From assembly GCA_003219495.1 (NCBI GenBank), contig QHOZ01000009.1:15617-22013 (forward strand): a DNA stretch of 6,397 nucleotides, given 5' to 3'. Of the stretch, positions 1 through 6,397 are shown in pieces. The notes under the pieces are model-generated. The model saw nothing but the letters and a program-made list of their open reading frames with translations. It did not search any database and was not told the origin of the DNA. Position 1 is the stretch's first letter, and every line of letters starts with the position of its first letter. The position numbers were made by a program, and so were the translations under genes. The stretch comes from Verrucomicrobiota bacterium (GTDB lineage Bacteria > Verrucomicrobiota > Verrucomicrobiae > Chthoniobacterales > UBA10450).

Positions 1-807
1 CACTTCCGCGGTCACGCCGCCCCACGGAAACGCTTCGCCCACCGCGAGCAATTTTCCCGTGCGCGCGACCGACGCGAGGACGGTCGCAGTGTCCAATGGT
101 TTCACCGTGCGAAGATCGACAATCTCGATTTCGAATCCCTCTTTGCTCAATTCGTTCGCCACTCCGATCACTTCATGCACCATCGCGCTGTAAGTGACGA
201 TCGTGAGATCACGGCCCGGCCTAACGATTCGGGCTTTGCCAATCGGAAAACTTTCCTTCGGCAACGCGTCGGCCTTCAAATGGTAATAAAGATATTTGTG
301 CTCGCAGTAAACGACCGGATCATCGATCGCGACGGCGTCGATCAACATTGTGTACGCATCTTCCACCGTTGCCGGCGTCATCACGACTACGCCGGGATAA
401 TGTGAGTACAGGCCCTCCATGCTTTGACTGTGAAATGGACCGCTGCCTTTCGTTCCACCTGACGGTAATCGAATCGTAATCGGCACCGGCACATTCGTGC
501 GGTAGTAATGCGTGCCCGCGTTATTGAGGATTTGATTCAGCGCGATGCTGGAAAAATCCGCGAACTGCATTTCGACGATCGGACGCATTCCTTCAAGCGC
601 GGCGCCGATTGCGGTGCCGACCATCGCGTCCTCACTGATCGGCGTGTTCAACACGCGCCCTGGAAATTGTTCCGCTAATCCCTTCGTCGCTTTGAATGCG
701 CCGCCAAATTTTCCGGCAATGTCCTGCCCGTAAATAAAAACGCGCTCGTCGTCACGCAGCAATTTCGTCTGCGCCTCGCGAATCGCCTCGAGATACGTGA
801 CGGCCAT
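1..807 (-). CDS. pdhB: 2-oxoacid (probably pyruvate) dehydrogenase E1 component, beta subunit; C-terminus beyond the left edge
   Basis: Beta subunit of the thiamine-diphosphate (ThDP)-dependent E1 that decarboxylates a 2-oxoacid and passes the acyl group to lipoyl-E2. It is expected to be cytoplasmic, as an alpha2beta2 tetramer with the product of the upstream gene. I translated 269 residues from ATG 807, and the frame is open to the left edge. The family is usually about 325 residues, so roughly 55 are missing. Residues 1-175 are the transketolase-like pyrimidine-binding domain. The family's catalytic glutamate, which activates the ThDP aminopyrimidine, lies in NTPISED at Glu59. A conserved histidine lies in GPFHSQ at His126. 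The transketolase C-terminal domain starts near residue 190 and shows DLRTVKPLD and VGEAFPWGG. The start lies 12 bases after the alpha stop, without a clear Shine-Dalgarno, suggesting co-transcription or coupling. Substrate (pyruvate, acetoin or branched-chain oxoacid) cannot be fixed from this fragment; pdhB is the likeliest label. Confidence 0.93.
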   Translation of the reverse strand, partial: MAVTYLEAIREAQTKLLRDDERVFIYGQDIAGKFGGAFKATKGLAEQFPGRVLNTPISEDAMVGTAIGAALEGMRPIVEMQFADFSSIALNQILNNAGTHYYRTNVPVPITIRLPSGGTKGSGPFHSQSMEGLYSHYPGVVVMTPATVEDAYTMLIDAVAIDDPVVYCEHKYLYYHLKADALPKESFPIGKARIVRPGRDLTIVTYSAMVHEVIGVANELSKEGFEIEIVDLRTVKPLDTATVLASVARTGKLLAVGEAFPWGGVTAEV

Positions 808-819
808 AGGCGTTGATCG

Positions 820-1831
820 TTAGGACGACGGATTGTCGCGCAACTGATCGGTCGACATTGATCGCCAATCTTCTTCGCGCGGCTGCGGGGGATCTTCCTG
901 TTGCGCGGTCGCGACCGCTTCGTCGACTTGTTTCGCAATGTTCGCGCGTATTTCTTTTAGCGCCTGCGCATCGAGCAAACCGTTTTCGAGAATAAACTTT
1001 TCCGTTCGCGCGACTGGGTCCTGAGCGAACGGTTGCCCTTTCATATCCTGCGGGACATAACTCGCGTCGTCATGTTCGCCGTGACCGGCCAATCGCAAAA
1101 CTTCGGCGACTACCAATTGCGGCGGGCGTCCGGCGCGCGCGCGTTTCACCGCGGTCTCGATGACTTCGAGACATTGATTCAAGTCCGTGCCGTCGATTTT
1201 GTGACCTTCGTAGCCGTAGCCGATCGCGCGATCGACCAGATTGGCGCAGGCGAACTCGCGCTCGTTAGGCGTGGAGTAGGCCCAATGATTGTTGGTGACG
1301 ACAACAACAAGCGGAACTTGTTCGACCGCCGCGATGTTCAAGCCTTCATGCGATGCGCCGGTCTGCATACCGCCTTCACCGATCGTCGTTAGGCCGACAA
1401 AATCTTTTTCGCCCTTCATCCGCTTTGCCATCAGCTTGCCGACCATCACGGGAATCATCGAACCGAGATGGCTGATCATTGCCAACTGGTTTTCGAGCGG
1501 ACGGCCGCGATGAATATTTCCGTCGCGTCCGCGCATTGGGCCTTTCACCGATCCGAGATACGTCCGCACAACATCGAGTAGCGGCTCGCCAAATGCGGAA
1601 CGGCCGGCTTGATCGCGCCGCGCTGACCGCTTCCTGGCCTTTGCCTAGATAAACGCCGCCAACGATCATGCCGCCGCGATAAAGCGCGCCGAGTTTTTCT
1701 TCGAGCACGCGCGCGAGAAGCATCCAGCGAAATGCTTCGACATAGCGCTCGTGCACCGCCGATTTTTTCGCGGCAGGTTTTTCGGGAGCAGCCTTCTTCG
1801 ATTTCTTCCCGCGCTGCGCCGTCTGAAGCAT
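820..1831 (-). pseudogene. pdhA: 2-oxoacid (probably pyruvate) dehydrogenase E1 component, alpha subunit, interrupted by a frameshifting deletion
   Basis: Alpha partner of the E1 beta subunit. It supplies the ThDP-diphosphate and Mg binding half of the site. The 5' part (ATG 1831 to about 1619, 71 residues) has a Lys/Ala-rich N-terminus, then RYVEAFRWMLLARVLEEKL and GGVYLGKGQEAVSAA. The 3' part (about 1617 to TAA 820, 265 residues) is in another frame. It carries RDQAGRSAFGEPLLDV, then MRGRDGNIHRG. The ThDP motif follows as GEG (1372-1380), 26 residues, then NN (1288-1293). Next come AYSTP, YGYEGHKIDGTDL and the GHGEHDD loop (near 1066-1083). Comparison with recalled relatives implies about 16 residues missing at the junction, so an intact protein would be near 352 residues, normal for the family. 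The missing stretch precedes the Arg that binds the ThDP diphosphate. A shorter product from GTG 1569 would lack the whole N-terminal region and is unlikely to be active. This could be a real pseudogene or an assembly error. Confidence 0.88.
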
Positions 1832-1857
1832 CGGGCAATTTTACCTAAGATCGACAA

Positions 1858-1883
1858 CCGCGCGCAAAATTTTTTTGCGGCGG
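1858..1883 (-). other. imperfect hairpin between smc and the E1 alpha gene
   Basis: Directly after the smc stop, the minus-strand RNA can form CCGC-CGCAAAA / loop AAA / TTTTGCG-C-GCGG. This is an 11-bp stem with a single bulged C at 1862. No T-run follows it on the minus strand, so it is not a standard intrinsic terminator. It could be a weak pause site, a processing or stability element, or chance in a GC-rich gap. Confidence 0.3.
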
Positions 1884-1884
1884 A

Positions 1885-4800
1885 TTATCGCGCGACGCCG
1901 GTCTTCTTAGCGTGGCCGTTTCCGTTTTCGGCGAGGGCAAATTGCCGCTGCGATGCGAGCGATTCGCGTTGAGCAGGCTGCGGTTGCTCTGCTGCGGGCG
2001 GCGCGGTCATTTTCATGCCGACGAGTTTGCTGATACCGCGCTCTTCCATCGTGATCCCGTAAAGCACGTCGGCTTTCGAAATCGTGCGCTTGTTATGCGT
2101 GATGATGATGAACTGGCTCTGCCGAATGAAGCGATCCAGCATGCGCGTGAAACGATTGATGTTGCTCTCGTCGAGCGGCGCGTCGATTTCGTCGAGGATA
2201 CAAAACGGACTCGGCCGGACCATGTAGATCGCGAACAAGAGCGCGACCGCGGTCATCGCGCGCTCGCCGCCGCTCAACAGCGATACACTTTGCAATTGCT
2301 TACCGGGCGGCTTGGCCGTGATCTCGATCCCGCAATTCAATGGATCGCTCTCGTCCATCAACGCGAGATCCGAGCGACCGCCGCCGAATAGCTCGCCGAA
2401 CATTTCTTTAAAGTTCGCGCGAACTTGCGCGAAGGTGTCGGCGAAGAGTTGTTTGGTCGTCGCGTTGATCTTCGCAATCACGTCGAGCAATTCGCGGCGC
2501 GCGTTTGTGAGGTCGGCGTTTTGCGTTTCGAGAAATTTGTAACGCTCCTCGAGCTCATCGTATTCCTGGACCGCCTCGAGATTCACCGGGCCCATGTTGT
2601 CGAGCTGACGCGTGAGCTCGGCGATCAATTGCTGCAATTGTTCCTCGGCAACATCGACATCGTCAGCGCCCGCTTTTTCGGCGCGCTTCAATTGCACGCG
2701 CAACGTCTTGTCGAATGCGTCCTGGTCCGGCGCGAACTCGCGCAAATCAACCTGGTAACGCCGCGAAACATTTTCCGCGAGATTGTCGATCTGCATTTGC
2801 AATTGCGATTCGCGGACCTGTTGATGGCCGCGTTTTTCCTGGAGCGAGCTCAAGGAATCGCGCAGCGAGCGCGTTTCCGTTTCTCGCTTCTGGACCGCCG
2901 CCACGCGCTCGGCGCGTTGCGATGAAATCTCGGCCGCCTTGGCTTCCGCTTCCGCCGCGCGCGCCGTTCGTTCTTTAATCGCGATCTCGGCATCACGATT
3001 TTCCTGCGCCTGCGCTTCGAGTTTTGATTCGTAACTTGCGATGTCCGCTTTGCGCGCACCAATCAATTCAACCAACTCGGTGTCACGCGCCGCCATCGGT
3101 TGGCGTTGCGCTTCCAGATTCTCGAGGCGCTGCCGTGCAGTCGCGATCGCCAACCGCACCTCGTTCAACTCCTCGATCGCTTTTTCCTCCTGCGAACGCG
3201 CGCCTTTCTCGTCTTTCTCGGCGTCGCTTTGCGCGGCTTCCTGTTCCGCCAATTCATCGCGCGCGCCCGCTAATTCTCCTTCGAGCTCGGCCACGCGCTG
3301 GTCGGCAACCTGGATTTGTTGCTCCAGCGTCGCCTTTTCGGATTTGAGACTGTCGATCTTGCGCTCCGCTTCTTTCAATTCCGTTTCGCGCAGGGCGATC
3401 TTGTGCGCGGAAGTTGAATGCGACAGCTGCGCTGCTTGATGTTGTGCGCGCGTCTCCTCGAGGCGGCGCGCTGCCGCTTCGGTGTTCGACTTTGACTCGT
3501 CGCGTTTTTGGAGCGCGATGTCGCGCTGTCTCTCGAAATCGTGAAATTCGTTTTCTAATTCCGCGATGCGCGCTTTGCGTTCCAGGAGCGAGTCCACTTT
3601 CACGCTGCTGCTGCCGCCGAAAATAATTCCCTCCGCCGAAATAAATTCGCCATCGAGAGTCGCCATCGCGAGCGTCGGCTCGTCCTGTTTTGCAACGAGC
3701 GCGTCATTTAGCTTCGAGAAAATCACGACGCCGCTAAGCAATTGGCGCACGAGCGGCTCTATCGCGCGCGGCGTAACGACTTTGTCGATCGCCCATGCGA
3801 TCGCGCCTCGCGGTAAACTCTTTCGAACGGATTCGTGAGCTGAACCGTTGAATTTCGGAACGAACAACGCGGCTTGTCCGAGTTTTTTCCTGGTGAGACG
3901 CGCCAGGATTTCCTCCGCGCTTTGCGCGTCCTTCAGAATGACGGCGTGCAAGTTTCGACCAAGCGCAGTCTCGATCGCGGGAATAAATTTCGGATCGACA
4001 TCGATCTGCGCGACGAGCGAACCAACGATGGAATCGCGGAAGCGCGCGGGATCATCGAGACCTTTAAGCACGGCCTGCGAACCTTGGGCCAATCCTTCGC
4101 CTGCGGCATTGAGCTGGCGCAAAATTTCCAACATCGAGCGTTTCTCGGCGAGATTGCGCTCGAGAGCGGCCACATCGCTGTCTGCGCTCGCCAACAGTTC
4201 CTGCTGTCTTTTTAAGGTCGCGTCCGCGGTTTGTGATTGAGTGAGCAGCTGCGACAATTTTTCTTGCTCGGCTTCAGTCGATTGATGCGCGGCCGCGATC
4301 TCGGCGGTGATTCGTTCGCGCGCTTTCGTAGCTTCCGTAATTTCGTTGGCAATCTGACGGATTTGTTCCTGTGTCAGCTCGCGTCGCGCGGTCAGACCGG
4401 CGAAATCATCTTCGAGTTTGTCGATCCGTGCTTCGTATTTGGAAAATGAGGCGCGGGCGCTGTCGCGTTGCGCTTCACGCGTCTGGCGAGCCGCACGGAT
4501 TTTCTCCAACCCTTCGGTGACGCGAGTGAGATCGTTCTGTCTCGATTCCAAAAGCTGCTGCGTCTTCTCAATCAGCGCATTCGCTTGCTGGATCTGCGCC
4601 TCGTGTTGTTTGCGTTTATTCTCGGCGCTTTCAATTTCACCACGCGCGCGCTCAATCAGGCCGTTGAGCTCGTCTTTGCGCTGGCGGTTAAATTCGATCC
4701 GGCTTTTGTGCGCTGCGACTTCGCTCTGCAAATGTTGCGCTTCAGCGCGAATGTCGCCCACTTCGATGTCGATCTTGTCGAGCGCGCGACGTTCTTCGGA

Positions 4801-5607
4801 AAGCTCGCCTTCACTATTGTCGATCTTCGTGCGCGCCGATTGTTCCGAGTTTGCGACGTTCTCGATTTCGGCGCGGCAATTCGCCAGTTCGGATTCCAAT
4901 CTCGCGAGTTGTTTCTTTGAATGGTGCGTATCGAGCACGCGCAAATCGGCGTGCAACGCCTGATACCGCCGCGCTTTCCCGGCCTGACGCTGCAGCGAAC
5001 CGATCTGCCGCTTCACTTCTTTGATCACGTCGCCGATGCGAAGCAGGTTCGCTTCGGTCGCTTCCAGCTTTCGGAGCGCTTCTTTCTTTTGCGATTTGTA
5101 TTTGGTGATGCCGGCGGCTTCTTCGAAAATCGTGCGCCGATCTTCCGGCCGCGAGCTCAAAATCATGTCGATCTTGCCTTGCTCCATCATCGAGTAAGCC
5201 GAGCGCGCGACACCGGTATCGGCGAAAAGATTCTGAATGTCTTTCAAACGGCACTGCGTTTTGTTGAGCAAGTATTCGGAATTGCCATCGCGATAAACGC
5301 GGCGCGTCACTCGCACGTCGTGCCAATCAACATTCAATTCCGACGCGCAATCGGTGAAGGTTAAAGAAACTTCAGCAAAGCTGAGCGGCTTGCGGCTGTC
5401 GGTTCCGTAAAAGATGACGTCGGCCATTTCGCCGCCGCGAAGCGATTTGGCGGATTGCTCGCCCAGAACCCATTTGATCGCGTCGAGGATGTTTGATTTG
5501 CCGCAACCATTCGGGCCGACGATGGCGGTGACGCCTTCGTGAAAGTCGACGAGGGTTTTGTCGGCGAAGGATTTGAAGCCGAAAAGCTCGAGCGATTGTA
5601 GATGCAT
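1885..5607 (-). CDS. smc: chromosome segregation protein SMC (condensin ATPase)
   Basis: Core subunit of the SMC-ScpAB condensin, which uses ATP to extrude DNA loops and organise and segregate the chromosome. The 1240-residue protein is complete and slightly longer than Bacillus SMC (about 1190). The N-terminal head has LFGFKSFADKT at 8-18, Walker A GPNGCGKS at 31-38, LGEQSAKSLRGG near 48-59 and the Q-loop in MEQGKID (Gln143). A long charged coiled coil runs from about 170 to 505. The hinge is about 510-670, from near GLDDPARF to the glycine/serine-rich IIFGGSSS. A second coiled coil follows to about 1040. The C-terminal head has signature LSGGERA at 1111, Walker B and D-loop CILDEIDAPLD around 1136-1146 (Asp1139, Glu1140) and switch histidine THNK (His1171). 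About 39 Ala/Gln/Pro-rich residues trail the head. The ATG at 5607 matches the usual SMC N-terminus. A TTG at 5622 (with AAGG 7 bases upstream) would add five residues. Confidence 0.97.
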   Translation of the reverse strand: MHLQSLELFGFKSFADKTLVDFHEGVTAIVGPNGCGKSNILDAIKWVLGEQSAKSLRGGEMADVIFYGTDSRKPLSFAEVSLTFTDCASELNVDWHDVRVTRRVYRDGNSEYLLNKTQCRLKDIQNLFADTGVARSAYSMMEQGKIDMILSSRPEDRRTIFEEAAGITKYKSQKKEALRKLEATEANLLRIGDVIKEVKRQIGSLQRQAGKARRYQALHADLRVLDTHHSKKQLARLESELANCRAEIENVANSEQSARTKIDNSEGELSEERRALDKIDIEVGDIRAEAQHLQSEVAAHKSRIEFNRQRKDELNGLIERARGEIESAENKRKQHEAQIQQANALIEKTQQLLESRQNDLTRVTEGLEKIRAARQTREAQRDSARASFSKYEARIDKLEDDFAGLTARRELTQEQIRQIANEITEATKARERITAEIAAAHQSTEAEQEKLSQLLTQSQTADATLKRQQELLASADSDVAALERNLAEKRSMLEILRQLNAAGEGLAQGSQAVLKGLDDPARFRDSIVGSLVAQIDVDPKFIPAIETALGRNLHAVILKDAQSAEEILARLTRKKLGQAALFVPKFNGSAHESVRKSLPRGAIAWAIDKVVTPRAIEPLVRQLLSGVVIFSKLNDALVAKQDEPTLAMATLDGEFISAEGIIFGGSSSVKVDSLLERKARIAELENEFHDFERQRDIALQKRDESKSNTEAAARRLEETRAQHQAAQLSHSTSAHKIALRETELKEAERKIDSLKSEKATLEQQIQVADQRVAELEGELAGARDELAEQEAAQSDAEKDEKGARSQEEKAIEELNEVRLAIATARQRLENLEAQRQPMAARDTELVELIGARKADIASYESKLEAQAQENRDAEIAIKERTARAAEAEAKAAEISSQRAERVAAVQKRETETRSLRDSLSSLQEKRGHQQVRESQLQMQIDNLAENVSRRYQVDLREFAPDQDAFDKTLRVQLKRAEKAGADDVDVAEEQLQQLIAELTRQLDNMGPVNLEAVQEYDELEERYKFLETQNADLTNARRELLDVIAKINATTKQLFADTFAQVRANFKEMFGELFGGGRSDLALMDESDPLNCGIEITAKPPGKQLQSVSLLSGGERAMTAVALLFAIYMVRPSPFCILDEIDAPLDESNINRFTRMLDRFIRQSQFIIITHNKRTISKADVLYGITMEERGISKLVGMKMTAPPAAEQPQPAQRESLASQRQFALAENGNGHAKKTGVAR

Positions 5608-5635
5608 GCTACCGGGGCCCAACAGTCAGCCTTAG

Positions 5636-5662
5636 AGGGCAATATAGTAGCGCAGGTGCCCT
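5636..5662. repeat. inverted repeat AGGGCA-N15-TGCCCT overlapping the putative smc promoter
   Basis: Perfect 6-base half-sites lie at 5636-5641 and 5657-5662. Their centres are 21 bases apart, about two helical turns, as in binding sites for some dimeric repressors. One half touches the candidate -10 and the other the candidate -35 of smc. A 6-base match over this distance can easily arise by chance, and no regulator gene is in view. Confidence 0.3.
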
Positions 5663-5667
5663 GACAA
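5641..5667 (-). promoter_or_regulatory. candidate sigma-70-type promoter of smc
   Basis: On the minus strand, TTGTCA (5667-5662, 5 of 6 to the -35 consensus) is followed after 15 bases by TATATT (5646-5641, 5 of 6 to the -10 consensus). The spacer is shorter than the usual 16-18. A start of transcription near 5634 would give a leader of about 27 bases before ATG 5607. Placement directly upstream of smc is the main support. Confidence 0.4.
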
Positions 5668-5770
5668 GCAAAATCATACAAAATGTGGGCGACCGAAGCG
5701 CGCAAACCGCAACATACTGTAGAATGCCTCGGCCGAATCAGCCTTGCTTCCCGGCGGCAGTTCGCGCACC

Positions 5771-6397
5771 ATGCGCCCGATGCTCGGCGAGACCCCGACG
5801 GAAATTCATCAAGCTGAACGTGCAGATGAAAAGCTCGTCCGCGGAATCGGCGTTCCGGCGTTAACCGCGAACATCATCAGCTCCACAATCGGCGCCGGGA
5901 TATTTGTCATTCCCGCAACTGTCGCCGCGGGACTCGGCTCGGCCGCGCCACTCGCTTTTATTTGTTGCGCGGTCGCGATGATTTTATTCGTCACCTGTTT
6001 TGCGATCGCCGGGAGTCGCGTGTCGTTAACGGGCGGACTCTATGCGTATGTCGAAGTTGCGTTTGGTCGCTACGTCGGGTTCCTCGCTGGAATACTCTAT
6101 TTTCTAACTGCGCTCGGCGCGGTCGCGGGCGTCGTGAACGTTCTCGCCAACTCAATCGCGCTGGTCATTCCAATTCTCGGCGGACCAGCGATGCGCATTG
6201 TTGTGATGTTCGCGGTCTATGCATTTCTCGTTTTGATCAACATTCGCGGCGTGCGTGAAGGCGCGGGCGCAGTGACGATCATCACGGTCGCGAAACTTTT
6301 GCCGCTCCTTTTGTTCATCGGCGCGGGAATTTTTTTCATTAACGGGTCGAACCTGAGCTGGAGTGGTTGGCCGACGAGCAAGTCTTTGGGCGACGCC
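5771..6397 (+). CDS. APC-superfamily amino acid permease, C-terminal half beyond the right edge
   Basis: Inner-membrane secondary transporter, probably proton- or exchange-coupled, for amino acids or related amines; the substrate cannot be told. I translated 209 residues from ATG 5771, open to the right edge. Full APC permeases have about 430-500 residues and 12 helices, so roughly the first five helices are seen. A hydrophilic N-terminus of about 25 residues leads into helix 1 (about 27-49) with the unwound substrate-binding motif STIGAGIF at 38-45. Helix 2 is about 58-80. The family segment SLTGGLYAYVEVAFGRYVG (85-103) follows. Helix 3 spans roughly 102-126, helix 4 roughly 142-159 and helix 5 roughly 168-190. 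An in-frame TAG at 5720 limits the start. ATG 5771 and ATG 5780 are both possible, neither with a clear Shine-Dalgarno. It is transcribed away from smc, so it is a separate unit. Confidence 0.9.
   Translation, partial: MRPMLGETPTEIHQAERADEKLVRGIGVPALTANIISSTIGAGIFVIPATVAAGLGSAAPLAFICCAVAMILFVTCFAIAGSRVSLTGGLYAYVEVAFGRYVGFLAGILYFLTALGAVAGVVNVLANSIALVIPILGGPAMRIVVMFAVYAFLVLINIRGVREGAGAVTIITVAKLLPLLLFIGAGIFFINGSNLSWSGWPTSKSLGDA

Larger units (their letters stand above)
5608..5770. promoter_or_regulatory. divergent intergenic region between smc and the amino acid permease gene
   Basis: These 163 bases separate two outward-facing genes, so they should hold both promoters. They are more AT-rich in the middle (about 5641-5685) than the flanks. 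A plausible smc promoter and an inverted repeat are listed separately. For the permease, a TAGAAT at 5720-5725 resembles a -10 box about 45 bases before the start, but I find no matching -35, so this is only a weak candidate. No RNA gene or small coding frame is convincing here. Confidence 0.55.

Noticed and set aside
1033..1392. A 119-codon plus-strand open frame opposite the E1 alpha gene
   Set aside because: It is antisense to a well-conserved dehydrogenase segment including the ThDP motif, and the translation looks like no known family.
1612..1627. Programmed ribosomal frameshifting in the E1 alpha gene
   Set aside because: There is no slippery heptamer at the junction, and a frameshift alone would not restore the roughly 16 conserved residues that are missing. 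A deletion or sequence error explains it better.
1912..2925. Several plus-strand open frames of 76-166 codons opposite the smc 3' half
   Set aside because: They lie antisense to strongly supported smc sequence, overlap one another, and have Arg-rich or low-complexity translations without family resemblance. They are typical shadow frames of GC-rich coding DNA.
4418..4963. A 181-codon plus-strand open frame opposite the smc coiled coil, rich in Ser/Arg/Ala/Cys
   Set aside because: Its composition mirrors the complementary coiled-coil codons (Glu, Ala, Arg, Gln). It has no recognisable domain and is fully antisense to smc.
5809..5994. A 61-codon minus-strand open frame opposite the start of the permease gene
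   Set aside because: The plus-strand frame shows clear APC permease helices and motifs, so the antisense frame is a shadow.
1..6397. Frequent GATC/CGATCG and GCGCG words through the window
   Set aside because: They are spread evenly through the coding regions and fit codon use in GC-rich DNA. There is no clustering or periodicity that suggests an array, origin or CRISPR.

Overview
The window looks like a piece of a GC-rich bacterial chromosome, or of a metagenome-assembled genome. It holds four genes and no mobile elements, RNA genes or CRISPR. The style of the SMC protein (GPNGCGKSN Walker A, head sequences, length) and of the alpha/beta-type E1 dehydrogenase resembles soil Verrucomicrobiota, perhaps Chthoniobacterales. 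This placement rests on recalled family resemblance, not a search, and Acidobacteriota or another phylum cannot be excluded.

Layout. Three genes lie on the minus strand and read from right to left. The first is smc, with its ATG at 5607 and stop at 1885. It is followed by a gene for the alpha subunit of a thiamine-diphosphate-dependent 2-oxoacid dehydrogenase E1 (1831 to 820), then by the E1 beta gene (807 to the left edge, C-terminus missing). The gaps are 53 and 12 bases, so one transcript could cover all three. On the plus strand, diverging from smc across about 160 bases, is the 5' part of an APC-superfamily amino acid permease (5771 to the right edge).

How the genes work together. E1 alpha and beta form the alpha2beta2 decarboxylase of a pyruvate (or branched-chain 2-oxoacid) dehydrogenase complex. 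The E2 and E3 genes are not in view and may lie past the left edge. SMC is the chromosome-condensation ATPase and has no obvious functional link to the dehydrogenase. The permease is a separate transcription unit.

Main anomaly. The E1 alpha gene is broken. Good family sequence in one frame ends right after the GQEAVSAA segment and resumes in another frame at RDQAGR. About 16 residues and the reading frame are lost together, consistent with a deletion of about 47 bases in a GCG-rich spot. Everything else in the three minus-strand genes looks intact, so this is either a very recent mutation or a sequence or assembly error. Lesser points are an imperfect hairpin between smc and the E1 alpha gene, and an inverted repeat that overlaps the putative smc promoter. 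I see no convincing new biological system here; the content is ordinary core and housekeeping genes.
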